This document shows, piece by piece, positions 1 to 6,921 of a DNA stretch of 15,094 bases. Location: the NCBI GenBank assembly GCA_021324715.1, contig JAJPIN010000261.1, forward strand, positions 1 to 15,094, written 5' to 3'. The translations under genes were made by a program, and so were the position numbers. Source of the DNA: Nitrososphaeria archaeon. Its GTDB lineage: Archaea > Thermoproteota > Nitrososphaeria > Nitrososphaerales > Nitrososphaeraceae. A model generated the notes under the pieces. It made no database searches and was not told where the DNA came from. It saw only the letters and a list, made by a program, of their open reading frames with translations. Positions within the stretch are counted from its first letter, which is position 1. Each line of letters starts with the position of its first letter.

Positions 1-437
1 AATATGGTAATATTCAAGAGATAATTATGCAAAACCACGTACCCAAGTATAATACTAAAATGGGAAACTTTTTGCCAGCATCACATGAATTATTTTTGCT
101 CACAATAGCTTTAGCAAGAATCATTATGCCGCATATGAACATTCAAGTTCCACCTAATCTTAGTCCTAGACTTTATTCCACATATATCAATGCAGGAATC
201 AATGATTGGGGTGGCATATCTCCATTAACAATTGATTTTGTAAATCCGGAGTCCCCATGGCCTGATATTATAGATGTTAAATACGCTACTGAAAAGGCAG
301 GTTATATGTTTAGAGGAAGACTTCCAATTTATCCAGAATATCTTTTGCACAAAAGAGATTTCGTTCCAGAGAATCTTTGGAAATATATCAGTCCACTGTC
401 TGACATTAACGGATTGGTCAAGGAGGAATTAAATTGA
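1..437 (+). CDS. cofG: FO synthase subunit 1 (CofG), 3' part only
   Basis: CofG is the radical SAM enzyme that closes the deazaflavin ring in the last step of FO (7,8-didemethyl-8-hydroxy-5-deazariboflavin) formation, working on the CofH product. The gene runs off the left edge: the frame is open from base 3 (reading Tyr-Gly-Asn-Ile-Gln-Glu-Ile-Ile) before the first ATG at 27, so that ATG is internal. About 144 C-terminal residues are present. The stretch from position 136 carries the CofG signature in which Met-Asn-Ile-Gln-Val-Pro-Pro-Asn-Leu-Ser-Pro is followed by Ala-Gly-Ile-Asn-Asp-Trp-Gly-Gly-Ile-Ser-Pro and by Val-Asn-Pro-Glu. The radical SAM cysteines lie outside the window. Its TGA stop (435-437) overlaps the cofH TTG start, indicating co-transcription and translational coupling. 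The assignment is strong because cofH follows directly. Confidence 0.92.
   Translation, partial: YGNIQEIIMQNHVPKYNTKMGNFLPASHELFLLTIALARIIMPHMNIQVPPNLSPRLYSTYINAGINDWGGISPLTIDFVNPESPWPDIIDVKYATEKAGYMFRGRLPIYPEYLLHKRDFVPENLWKYISPLSDINGLVKEELN
420..426 (+). promoter_or_regulatory. Shine-Dalgarno of cofH
   Basis: AAGGAGG lies inside the end of cofG, seven bases before the TTG at 434. It decides the cofH start in favour of TTG 434 over the in-frame ATG at 452, and shows that this organism uses Shine-Dalgarno initiation for internal operon genes. Confidence 0.85.
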
Positions 438-1681
438 TACTTGAATCCTTGATGAAGGAAATTGATCCGGTTGTCTCAGACATATTAAATCAGTCACTTG
501 ATTCCAAAGATATTTCTATAAAACAGACCATTGAATTGTTTAATGCCAAAGGCACCGAGACGATGATGATTGCAATGGTAGCTGATTTGTTGAGGAAAAA
601 AAGCGTTGGTAACAAAGTAACCTATGTAATAAACAGAAATATCAATTTTACCAATGTCTGCATAAAAAGATGTGGTTTTTGTGCGTACAGTAGAGATTTT
701 AGAAATGAGGAGAGCTATTTTCTTCCAATATCAGAAGTTGTGAGAAGAGCAAAAGAGGCATGGAAATTAGGCGCAACTGAAGTTTGTATTCAGGCAGGAT
801 TACCTCCAAAGATGGATGGTTTCTTGTATGTTGATATTTGTAAGGCAATAAAAAAAGAGTTGCCAAATATACACATTCATGCTTTTTCCCCTGAAGAAAT
901 TTTGTATGGCTGCCATAGATCAGGACTATCTATTAGGGAATACTTGAGTCTGTTGAAAGAAGCAGGACTGGGTAGTTTACCTGGCACAGCAGCAGAGATC
1001 CTTGATCAGGATTTAAGGGATTTGATCTCGCCTGGTAGAATCTCTGTAACAGATTGGATTAATGTGATTAAATCAGCTCATCGCCTGAAAATTCCTACCA
1101 CATCGACTATAATGTATGGGCATGTTGAAACAGCTGAAAATAAGGCCAAACATTTAGAATTGATAAGATCGATTCAAAAACAGACAAATGGGTTTACAGA
1201 GTTTGTGCCATTAAGTTTTGTTCACAAAGAAGCTCCAATGTACAATAATAACCTCGTTAGAGGCATTTCACCCGGTCCAACCGGAAACGAGGTAGTAAAA
1301 ATGCATGCAATTTCACGGATAATGCTCAACAATTATATTAATAATATCCAAGTCTCTTGGGTCAAGGAAGGTGTAAAAATGTCCCAAGTCCTTCTTGGAG
1401 CCGGAGTAAATGACTTTGGTGGCACTTTAATAAATGAAAGCATTTCCACGTCTGCAGGATCGGAGTTTGGACAAGTTATGAAACCAATGGAAATTAGATC
1501 TATAATAACGTCCGCAGGAAGGGTTCCAGCACAGAGAAATTCGGTCTATGGGATCATTAAAGTTTTTGATGGAGAAGTGAAAGAAGTTGCTTCTTTGTTA
1601 GATACGGCTGATACATCACAATTTGGTTCATATCATGAATTAATTAAACTTGATAAATTTAGGTACAGTCACACAAGATGA
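434..1681 (+). CDS. cofH: FO synthase subunit 2 (CofH)
   Basis: CofH transfers the 4-hydroxybenzyl part of L-tyrosine to 5-amino-6-ribitylaminouracil by radical SAM chemistry; CofG then forms FO, the chromophore of coenzyme F420. The 415-residue product has the CxxxCxxC cluster motif at Cys76, Cys80 and Cys83 in the context Asn-Phe-Thr-Asn-Val-Cys, typical of CofH. A TIM-barrel body follows, with Ala-Gly-Val-Asn-Asp-Phe-Gly-Gly-Thr at about 323-331 and Ala-Gly-Arg-Val-Pro-Ala-Gln-Arg-Asn at 361-369, both CofH signatures. It is somewhat longer than methanogen CofH (about 360 residues), mainly at the two ends. The TTG start is supported by a Shine-Dalgarno seven bases upstream and overlaps the cofG stop, so the pair is one operon. 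Separate CofG and CofH genes are the archaeal arrangement; actinobacteria carry the FbiC fusion. Confidence 0.95.
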   Translation: MILESLMKEIDPVVSDILNQSLDSKDISIKQTIELFNAKGTETMMIAMVADLLRKKSVGNKVTYVINRNINFTNVCIKRCGFCAYSRDFRNEESYFLPISEVVRRAKEAWKLGATEVCIQAGLPPKMDGFLYVDICKAIKKELPNIHIHAFSPEEILYGCHRSGLSIREYLSLLKEAGLGSLPGTAAEILDQDLRDLISPGRISVTDWINVIKSAHRLKIPTTSTIMYGHVETAENKAKHLELIRSIQKQTNGFTEFVPLSFVHKEAPMYNNNLVRGISPGPTGNEVVKMHAISRIMLNNYINNIQVSWVKEGVKMSQVLLGAGVNDFGGTLINESISTSAGSEFGQVMKPMEIRSIITSAGRVPAQRNSVYGIIKVFDGEVKEVASLLDTADTSQFGSYHELIKLDKFRYSHTR

Positions 1682-1834
1682 GGACTCAATGTATTTGAGA
1701 TAAATTTCATTATCCCTTTCGTTCCTAAGGGGTATACCAATGAATGGTTCATTCTTACATTTGCCTGGCCTAACACTTTTCCCTCTGGACTCTTCGGTTA
1801 CAGCTTGATACAGGATCCCTTGACAGTAACACAT
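1640..1834 (-). CDS. Possible small protein of 64 residues, unknown function
   Basis: I do not recognise this product. It occupies most of the 268-base gap between cofH and purN, on the opposite strand, and its last 14 codons overlap the cofH tail. Reasons to take it seriously: an ATG start, 64 codons without a stop in AT-rich DNA, base composition visibly richer in G and C than the adjacent spacer, and a protein-like sequence beginning Met-Cys-Tyr-Cys with a charged middle (Thr-Glu-Glu-Ser-Arg-Gly-Lys) and a Gly-Lys-Cys-Lys-Asn-Glu segment. On the minus strand a T-rich element (1848-1860) precedes the ATG by roughly 14-26 bases, as for a leaderless archaeal message. No signal peptide or membrane segment is visible. 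It may still be chance. Confidence 0.42.
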   Translation of the reverse strand: MCYCQGILYQAVTEESRGKSVRPGKCKNEPFIGIPLRNERDNEIYLKYIESSSCVTVPKFIKFN

Positions 1835-1917
1835 TGGTAATCCAAAAAAAAAAATAAATCAGTTTAATTAATAATGATAATTATTTTCATTACTGATTCT
1901 TCAGGTAATTCACTACA

Positions 1918-1926
1918 TTTAAGAAT
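1918..1926 (+). promoter_or_regulatory. Probable TATA box of purN
   Basis: TTTAAGAAT is centred about 28 bases before the purN TTG, the distance expected if transcription starts at or next to the start codon (leaderless mRNA). No strong Shine-Dalgarno is present at that start, only a short AGGA three bases away, which fits leaderless initiation. Confidence 0.5.
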
Positions 1927-1949
1927 ATCAAGTATTCACAATAGGACAT

Positions 1950-2561
1950 TTGATTAACCTTGGAATTTTGATTTCCGGCAGAGGTAGCAATATGGAATCA
2001 ATCTTGAATTTTTTGAAAAGTGGAGTAACTAACGTATGTCCCAAAGTAGTAATCTCCAGCAAACCAGAAGCAGAAGGCCTAAAAAAGGCTTCAGCCCTTG
2101 GAATACCTACAAAGATAGTTTCAATGGAGTTAAAGGGTTGGGACTACGACAAAGAGTTAGTAAGCATATTACAAAAATACGATGTAAATCCAGAAAATGG
2201 ACTTGTGTGTTTGGCTGGATATATGCGTCTATTGAGTCCAGAATTTGTAGTAAAATACAAAATGAGGATCATGAATATACACCCATCACTTCTTCCCTCG
2301 TTTCCAGGACTTAATTCCCAAAAAAAAGCATATGATTATGGAGTAAAAGTAACAGGATGTACCGTTCATTTCGTTGATGAAGGATTAGATTCTGGTCCAA
2401 TTATTGCACAGAAACAGGTGCCAGTGTTAGATAGTGATACCTATGAAACTCTATCAGAAAGGATACTTCAACAAGAGCATATTTTGTATCCTTATTGCAT
2501 TAAGCTCTTTTCTGAAGATAAGTTAGTTGTTAAAGGTAGAAGGGTAATCGTTACTTTATAA
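1950..2561 (+). CDS. purN: Phosphoribosylglycinamide formyltransferase (GART)
   Basis: PurN uses 10-formyltetrahydrofolate to formylate glycinamide ribonucleotide, step three of purine synthesis. The 203-residue protein matches the usual PurN length. The phosphate-binding Ser-Gly-Arg-Gly-Ser-Asn is at 9-14. Catalytic residues are present with constant offset to the E. coli enzyme: Asn109, His111 (in Asn-Ile-His-Pro-Ser-Leu-Leu-Pro), His140 and Asp147 correspond to Asn106, His108, His137 and Asp144. The TTG start places the first beta strand correctly and sits about 28 bases after a TATA-like element. The next two genes on the strand, folD and a 5-formyl-THF cyclo-ligase, make or recover its cofactor, and purD (the preceding enzyme) is encoded convergently downstream. 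Confident call. Confidence 0.95.
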   Translation: MINLGILISGRGSNMESILNFLKSGVTNVCPKVVISSKPEAEGLKKASALGIPTKIVSMELKGWDYDKELVSILQKYDVNPENGLVCLAGYMRLLSPEFVVKYKMRIMNIHPSLLPSFPGLNSQKKAYDYGVKVTGCTVHFVDEGLDSGPIIAQKQVPVLDSDTYETLSERILQQEHILYPYCIKLFSEDKLVVKGRRVIVTL

Positions 2562-2611
2562 TGATCATAAATAATGCATTTGAAATACAGTAAAGCAAAA
2601 AAATGACGTTG

Positions 2612-2620
2612 TTTTTTTTT
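2612..2620 (+). terminator. Oligo-T tract between purN and folD
   Basis: Nine consecutive T residues lie 50 bases after the purN stop and just ahead of folD. Archaeal RNA polymerase terminates at such T-runs without a hairpin, so this could end or attenuate the purN transcript. No stem-loop is seen. The tract is only eight bases from the folD start, so it may instead simply be part of an AT-rich leader. Confidence 0.4.
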
Positions 2621-2627
2621 AAAATAT

Positions 2628-3488
2628 TTGAGTAAATTAATAGATGGAATCCTAGTCTCTGAACAAATAAAACAGACAATAAGAAAAGAAGTGTCAGTCT
2701 TAATCAATAAGGGAATTCGACCTTGCTTAGCTACTATTTTAGTCGGAGATAATCACGCATCAGCTACATACGTTAAGAATAAACAAACCGCGGCGAGTAA
2801 AGTCGGAATATTAACAAGAGATTTCAAGCTGCCGGAAAATATAGAGCAGGAGAAGCTGGTGAGCACGATAAATGAATTAAATAAAGATAATAGTGTTCAT
2901 GGAATACTTGTCCAACTCCCATTGCCCCATCATATTGAATCATCTATCACTAATGTGGTAAACTACGAGAAAGACGTAGATGGTCTAACATCTTATAATT
3001 TAGGCCTTCTTTTTGAGGGGACCCCCAAGCTCATACCATGTACTCCCTTAGGCATTTTGCAATTAATAGACTTTTACAACATTAAAGTTAATGGCATGGA
3101 TGTAGCAATCATAAATAGAAGTAACTTGGTTGGAAAGCCCTTAGGTATATTACTAATGAATCGTGATGCCACCGTAACTTTTTTCCATTCAAAATCAAGA
3201 AATTTGGAAGATAAATTAAGAAACTTTGATTGTATCATTACTGCTGTAGGAGATCGTAAGAAATTTACTCTCAAAAACAATATGGTCAGAGATGGCGTTA
3301 TAATCTTTGACGTCGGAATATCGAGAACGAATGGAAAAATTCAAGGTGATGTAGATTTTCAAGCCGTTTCAGAAAAAGCATCTTACATAACTCCTGTTCC
3401 TGGTGGAGTAGGACCAATGACAGTTACAATGCTATTGAAAAACACGGTACTAGCTGCAACTATTTCGTATAGAAATTACAATAATTAG
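2628..3488 (+). CDS. folD: Methylene-THF dehydrogenase / methenyl-THF cyclohydrolase
   Basis: FolD interconverts methylene-, methenyl- and 10-formyl-tetrahydrofolate with NAD(P), supplying the formyl donor for PurN just upstream. The 286-residue protein has the full family pattern: Tyr48 and Lys52 of the catalytic YxxxK in Ala-Thr-Tyr-Val-Lys-Asn-Lys-Gln, the Gly-Ile-Leu-Val-Gln-Leu-Pro-Leu-Pro segment (92-100), Lys-Asp-Val-Asp-Gly-Leu (115-120), Pro-Cys-Thr-Pro-Leu-Gly (137-142), and Pro-Val-Pro-Gly-Gly-Val-Gly-Pro-Met-Thr near the C-terminus (256-265). In the Rossmann loop the common Gly-Arg-Ser reads Asn-Arg-Ser (163-165), keeping the arginine. The TTG start gives the usual N-terminus (Ser-Lys-Leu-Ile-Asp-Gly); no Shine-Dalgarno is visible. 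It is separated from the following cyclo-ligase gene by only four bases, so the two are surely co-transcribed. Confidence 0.95.
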   Translation: MSKLIDGILVSEQIKQTIRKEVSVLINKGIRPCLATILVGDNHASATYVKNKQTAASKVGILTRDFKLPENIEQEKLVSTINELNKDNSVHGILVQLPLPHHIESSITNVVNYEKDVDGLTSYNLGLLFEGTPKLIPCTPLGILQLIDFYNIKVNGMDVAIINRSNLVGKPLGILLMNRDATVTFFHSKSRNLEDKLRNFDCIITAVGDRKKFTLKNNMVRDGVIIFDVGISRTNGKIQGDVDFQAVSEKASYITPVPGGVGPMTVTMLLKNTVLAATISYRNYNN

Positions 3489-3492
3489 AACA

Positions 3493-4095
3493 ATGAAATT
3501 TAGAAATCAGGAACAAAAATCAATTTTAAGAAAGGAGATTCTTCATAAAAGAAATTCTATGAATCTAGATGAAATTTCCAGCAAAAGTAAATTAATTCAA
3601 GAAAACCTCATAAGAGATCCAGAATTTACTAAAGCAAAATCTATTGGGCTTTATCTTCCCATTGGCTCAGAAGTTGAAACTTCGCGTATAATCACGCATG
3701 TCCTAAATTTAGGGATGATTTTACTGTTACCACGGATTGTATCTCATGATCTTCGATATCAAATTGTTGAACAAAAAGATTTTGATAAACATATGTTTGA
3801 CATTAATAAATTTGGAATAAAAGAGCCAAAGTTAAAAAGCTTGAGTGTAGATTTCATTGATATTTTGATTATTCCCGGAATTGTATTTGATAACTACGGC
3901 TACAGGGTTGGCTATGGTTATGGTTATTATGATAGATACATGTCTAATAAAAAATTTTTAAAATGTATTGGTCTGGCATTTGATTTTCAATTTATAAAAA
4001 GTCATATCCCTGTATATTCCTATGATCAAAAAATAGATCTATTGATCACTGAGAGTGGAAGACATGTATTTAATCCCTCTACAGTTTTAATGTAA
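3493..4095 (+). CDS. 5-formyltetrahydrofolate cyclo-ligase (MTHFS family)
   Basis: This enzyme converts 5-formyl-THF to 5,10-methenyl-THF with ATP, recovering folate trapped in the side product made when FolD-type enzymes hydrate methenyl-THF. The 200-residue length is typical. Visible family features: the N-terminal Leu-Arg-Lys-Glu-Ile-Leu (12-17) that contacts nucleotide, Leu-Pro-Ile-Gly-Ser-Glu (55-60), Phe-Gly-Ile-Lys-Glu-Pro (107-112), Asp-Ile-Leu-Ile-Ile-Pro-Gly-Ile (123-130), and the signature from 136 to 150 in which Gly-Tyr-Gly-Tyr-Gly-Tyr-Tyr-Asp-Arg replaces the more usual Gly-Arg-Gly-Gly-Gly-Tyr-Tyr-Asp-Arg. It begins four bases after the folD stop with no separate ribosome-binding site, suggesting translational coupling. 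Its neighbours purN and folD support the folate role. It ends 37 bases from the convergent purD stop. Confidence 0.9.
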   Translation: MKFRNQEQKSILRKEILHKRNSMNLDEISSKSKLIQENLIRDPEFTKAKSIGLYLPIGSEVETSRIITHVLNLGMILLLPRIVSHDLRYQIVEQKDFDKHMFDINKFGIKEPKLKSLSVDFIDILIIPGIVFDNYGYRVGYGYGYYDRYMSNKKFLKCIGLAFDFQFIKSHIPVYSYDQKIDLLITESGRHVFNPSTVLM

Positions 4096-4132
4096 AAAGC
4101 CATAACTGACTTTATTCGTATTGGAATCTTAA

Positions 4133-5428
4133 CTATTTGTTTTTTGAATATTTAATGCCCTTTAATGCGATGTCTCGCCTATAGTATTCTTCATTTTCTC
4201 CCCAGTGTATTGTGGATGCAGCTGAATATCCTTTACTCATAGCCCCCTCGAGTGTATCATCTAACGAGGTAACTGATAGTACTCTACCACTATTTGTAAC
4301 TATTTTTCCCATTGAATTTTTTTTAGTCCCTGAGTGGAATATATGCGTATTAGGACCGAAATCCGATTCTAATCCATGAATGACTTTTCCAGTTTGATAC
4401 TTTTCTGGATATCCTTTTGAAGCCATGACTATACAGACAGAATGTTTGTCATTCCATTTAATAGGGGGCATAGAATCGAGCATTTCATCAACGGCCGCCT
4501 CTAAATAAATTAAGAAATTAGATTCCATTCTAGATAATATTGACTGACATTCCGGATCTCCCATCCTTACATTAAATTCTAAGACATATGGCTCATTCGA
4601 ACCGCGTTCTATCATGAGACCCGCGTATAGAAATCCTTTGAACTTAGTGCCAAGATCATTTAATCCCTTTATTGTTGGGCGCATTATTTTGTCCATTATC
4701 TTGTTTTCAAGATCATTTGAGATAAGTTCAGTGGGAGAATAGCTTCCCATCCCACCAGTATTAGGGCCTTTGTCCCCGTCGAAGATATTCTTATGATCCT
4801 GACTTGATGCTAGCGGAATTATAGACTTTCCATCACAAATCGCAATAAAAGAGGCCTCGTCTCCGTAAATTCTTTCTTCAACAACAACCCTTTTTCCTGA
4901 CTTCCTCAATTCATCATCAATAAAGATTTTTTGTAATGCACCTCTTGCTGCTTTAACGTCATCGCAGACAAAAACTCCTTTACCAGAGGCAAGTCCGTCA
5001 ACCTTAATAACTACATTTTTTGGGTATGATTCGACATGTTTTATTGCACTATCGGGATCTGAAAAAACTGAAAAAGGTGATGTTGGAATATCCCTGTTTC
5101 GCATGAAAAGTTTTGCAAAGACTTTACTTGATTCTAATCTGGAAGCACTTCTTGTAGGACCAAATATTGACATGTGACCTTCCTCGAATTTATCTACGAT
5201 TCCCAATGAAAGCGGCTTTTCAGGTCCCACTATTGTAAAAGCATTCTTCTTTTTTGCGAATTCAAAAAGTTTCAACAAGTCACTCGAATCTATATTGATA
5301 TTATTCTCCGTGCCTGCATTGCCAGGTGCAAAATATACTTTTTTCCCCGTATCATTTGAGAGCTTCCATCCCAGGGAATGTTCTCTTCCTCCCGAACCTA
5401 TAATTAGTATGCTATCAAATTGTTTCAA
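4133..5428 (-). CDS. purD: Phosphoribosylamine--glycine ligase (GAR synthetase)
   Basis: PurD joins glycine to 5-phosphoribosylamine with ATP, step two of purine synthesis, making the substrate of PurN encoded on the other strand. The 431-residue ATP-grasp protein shows Gly-Ser-Gly-Gly-Arg-Glu-His (11-17), Ala-Pro-Gly-Asn-Ala-Gly-Thr (34-40), Val-Gly-Pro-Glu (67-70), Lys-Val-Asp-Gly-Leu-Ala-Ser-Gly-Lys-Gly (142-151), Gln-Asp-His-Lys (210-213), Gly-Pro-Asn-Thr-Gly-Gly-Met-Gly (221-228) and Glu-Phe-Asn-Val-Arg-Met-Gly-Asp-Pro-Glu (284-293). All are diagnostic. The start is TTG (minus-strand TTGAAACAA), three residues before the first conserved strand. It lies 39 bases after the SWIM gene stop, with an AT-rich TTAAATTCTTAA-like stretch about 25-30 bases upstream that could be its own TATA box, so it may be transcribed both alone and with the two genes before it. 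Confidence 0.95.
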   Translation of the reverse strand: MKQFDSILIIGSGGREHSLGWKLSNDTGKKVYFAPGNAGTENNINIDSSDLLKLFEFAKKKNAFTIVGPEKPLSLGIVDKFEEGHMSIFGPTRSASRLESSKVFAKLFMRNRDIPTSPFSVFSDPDSAIKHVESYPKNVVIKVDGLASGKGVFVCDDVKAARGALQKIFIDDELRKSGKRVVVEERIYGDEASFIAICDGKSIIPLASSQDHKNIFDGDKGPNTGGMGSYSPTELISNDLENKIMDKIMRPTIKGLNDLGTKFKGFLYAGLMIERGSNEPYVLEFNVRMGDPECQSILSRMESNFLIYLEAAVDEMLDSMPPIKWNDKHSVCIVMASKGYPEKYQTGKVIHGLESDFGPNTHIFHSGTKKNSMGKIVTNSGRVLSVTSLDDTLEGAMSKGYSAASTIHWGENEEYYRRDIALKGIKYSKNK

Positions 5429-5467
5429 TTTAAATCATGAATTAAGAATTTAACAATGGTAACTTAA

Positions 5468-5779
5468 TCAATCTAAATCCCCTAATTCATTTCGAATTAT
5501 CATGTAATTATCATTAACCACTGATTTTACAAAATCATAATATTCCAAATCAGAAAAGCTAACAGTTTCAATACTAGAATTTATTTTTTCCTTAGCAAAT
5601 ATCAAGTGATAACACATTCCCTGACCCGAAAGCGTTCGAAAGTAGTAATCATTGCATGAGCAGTAGCCCAATTCTAGATCAATCCAGTATTCATGATGCT
5701 TGCCTACGATAGTCCAGATCATTTTTTTACTTGGTTCGAACATATGACACTTTAACGATGGCATACTAGTGATATACAC
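5468..5779 (-). CDS. Small SWIM zinc-finger protein
   Basis: A 103-residue protein with a SWIM-type metal site: Cys40 and Cys42 (Gly-Tyr-Cys-Ser-Cys) followed 13 residues later by Cys56-Tyr-His58, the CxC...CxH pattern. SWIM domains bind zinc and mediate DNA or protein contacts; archaeal stand-alone forms of this size are largely uncharacterised, some near recombination genes, so no specific role is claimed. The part before the finger is a predicted beta region (Ile-Trp-Thr-Ile-Val-Gly-Lys), and the tail after residue 70 is acidic. The given start is GTG; an in-frame ATG at 5764, twelve bases after a GAGGTG element (5779-5784), would shorten it by five residues and is an equally reasonable start. 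It follows the cyclophilin-like gene by 17 bases and precedes purD by 39, so these probably form one transcription unit. Confidence 0.8.
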   Translation of the reverse strand: MYITSMPSLKCHMFEPSKKMIWTIVGKHHEYWIDLELGYCSCNDYYFRTLSGQGMCYHLIFAKEKINSSIETVSFSDLEYYDFVKSVVNDNYMIIRNELGDLD

Positions 5780-5796
5780 CTCTTGCTATCTATCTT

Positions 5797-6186
5797 TCAT
5801 GAAGGAGGCTTTATAAAGATGATTTCGCCCGAATCGATTGAATCTAACAAAAGAGGATCTTCAACACAATGACCGATGTGATTCATGTTGATCCCTTTAA
5901 TACTTTGTAACACGACACAAATTGAACCGTTAGATATCATGAATCCCAGTTCTCCTCTCTTAAATATTGATTTCTGTTTTTCTGCTCCTAAGGTCAATCC
6001 TGTTTCAACATAGCCTATATTCCTCTCTAGAAAATGTAGTCTTCCAGAAATCGGTATGGACTTGATTATCTTAGAAAAGGTTATTGGAGACAGATGACGA
6101 ACAAGCTCTAGCACGATTTTACCTCTCCCTACAGCCTCAAAAATAACATGAATCCTTGAGACTGAATTTGGGTTGCTCCAGTTCAT
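5797..6186 (-). CDS. Cyclophilin-like fold protein
   Basis: A 129-residue cytosolic protein, probably a member of the small archaeal/bacterial cyclophilin-like beta-barrel family (the TM1367 / PF04126-type group). This rests on overall pattern: Gly-Lys-Ile-Val-Leu-Glu-Leu-Val followed by Leu-Ser-Pro-Ile-Thr-Phe and a helix ending Ile-Pro-Ile-Ser-Gly-Arg, then a strand-rich half containing Phe-Lys-Arg-Gly-Glu-Leu-Gly-Phe-Met and Ser-Ile-Cys-Val-Val-Leu. Whether it has peptidyl-prolyl isomerase activity cannot be told; the classical cyclophilin active-site arginine context is not evident to me. The ATG start has an AGGA element (plus-strand 6193-6196) six bases upstream. It is the first gene of a minus-strand set with the SWIM protein and purD, and faces rpoK across a 90-base divergent promoter region. 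Confidence 0.6.
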   Translation of the reverse strand: MNWSNPNSVSRIHVIFEAVGRGKIVLELVRHLSPITFSKIIKSIPISGRLHFLERNIGYVETGLTLGAEKQKSIFKRGELGFMISNGSICVVLQSIKGINMNHIGHCVEDPLLLDSIDSGEIIFIKPPS

Positions 6187-6243
6187 TTCTTATCCTAAAT
6201 TAATTTGCATGTCACTATTAATTTGTTCATTTATTAGCAACAT

Positions 6244-6257
6244 TTAATTATATATTC
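6244..6257 (+). promoter_or_regulatory. Probable TATA box of rpoK
   Basis: A TTAATTATATATTC element is centred about 26 bases before the TTG at 6277. It is the best TATA match in the divergent region between the cyclophilin-like gene and rpoK, and is used here to prefer TTG 6277 over TTG 6265 as the rpoK start. Confidence 0.55.
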
Positions 6258-6276
6258 ACTTTTTTTGCTTTTATTC

Positions 6277-6744
6277 TTGGTTTTAAGACGTTCTAGCGCT
6301 GAAAAAAATAAGGGAAAAAAAACAGCAAAAGTAAAAAGAGATGCAGAAACAAAGATTAACTCTCCTGAAAAAAAAGCAAAAAAAAGTGGGAAAAGCAAAA
6401 TTGAAAATACTGAAACCATACAAGAGTCAGAAAGTGGCAGACCAAAAGACGAAGTAGTAGTCTATCCAGAGATGGACTTTGAACCCAGGGAAATACCCCC
6501 TCAAGACAGCGAAGTTTTGATTGGACCCCCCACATTAACTCGATTTGAACGTGCCAGAATAATTGGAGCTCGATCACTGCAACTTTCTCTTGGTGCACCC
6601 GCTTTAGTAGATTCCTCAATCAAATTTAATGATACAATATCAATCGCGGTAGCAGAGTTAGATTCAAAAGTTTTACCTATTTCAATAAGAAGACTACTTC
6701 CCAATGGGTTATATCAGGACATTCCCATCGATTGGTTAAAGTAA
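6277..6744 (+). CDS. rpoK: RNA polymerase subunit K (Rpo6) with long lysine-rich N-terminus
   Basis: RpoK is the archaeal equivalent of eukaryotic Rpb6 and bacterial omega and stabilises the clamp region of RNA polymerase. The conserved domain is the last 70 or so residues: Leu-Thr-Arg-Phe-Glu-Arg-Ala-Arg-Ile-Ile-Gly-Ala-Arg, then Leu-Gly-Ala-Pro, and finally Leu-Pro-Ile-Ser-Ile-Arg-Arg-Leu-Leu-Pro-Asn-Gly and Asp-Ile-Pro-Ile-Asp-Trp-Leu. Before it is an unusual 85-residue low-complexity extension, first rich in lysine (several Lys-Lys clusters), then acidic, predicted disordered. Many archaeal RpoK proteins are only 55-95 residues. No ATG is available upstream of the domain; TTG 6277 lies the right distance behind a TATA box for a leaderless mRNA, while TTG 6265 would add the hydrophobic Met-Leu-Leu-Phe. 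The polymerase-subunit call is secure, the exact start is not. Confidence 0.9.
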   Translation: MVLRRSSAEKNKGKKTAKVKRDAETKINSPEKKAKKSGKSKIENTETIQESESGRPKDEVVVYPEMDFEPREIPPQDSEVLIGPPTLTRFERARIIGARSLQLSLGAPALVDSSIKFNDTISIAVAELDSKVLPISIRRLLPNGLYQDIPIDWLK

Positions 6745-6859
6745 AACGTGTAAAATAGTGATACAAGTTTAACAAGGATATAAATCTCCTAGTTTAGGAC
6801 ATCTCTAATTTATTTACATGGAATGCTGAAATCACAACAAATTGTTTAGGTTAGGAAAA

Positions 6860-6868
6860 TTTAAATTT
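6860..6868 (+). promoter_or_regulatory. Probable TATA box of carA
   Basis: TTTAAATTT sits in the 177-base stretch between rpoK and the chosen carA start, which otherwise shows nothing I can name. Transcription starting about 25 bases downstream would begin near the ATG at 6886, giving a leader of roughly 35 bases before the preferred carA ATG at 6922. Confidence 0.5.
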
Positions 6869-6910
6869 CGATATTTTACAACTCTATGAGGGTCAAAATT
6901 CCAACAATTC

Positions 6911-6915
6911 AAGGT
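6911..6915 (+). promoter_or_regulatory. Short Shine-Dalgarno favouring carA start at 6922
   Basis: AAGGT lies six bases before ATG 6922. With the family N-terminus aligning from that ATG, it argues that the upstream in-frame ATG at 6886 belongs to the leader, although a leaderless message starting at 6886 cannot be excluded. Confidence 0.45.
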
Positions 6916-6921
6916 AACCAT

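Noticed and set aside
1690..1840. Possible tRNA or structured RNA in the cofH-purN gap (a GGTTCATTC T-loop-like string)
   Set aside because: No acceptor stem, anticodon arm or matching T stem could be placed around it on either strand.
6745..6885. Possible small gene or riboswitch between rpoK and carA
   Set aside because: No frame with protein-like sequence and no stable helix was found; only a TATA-like element is supported.
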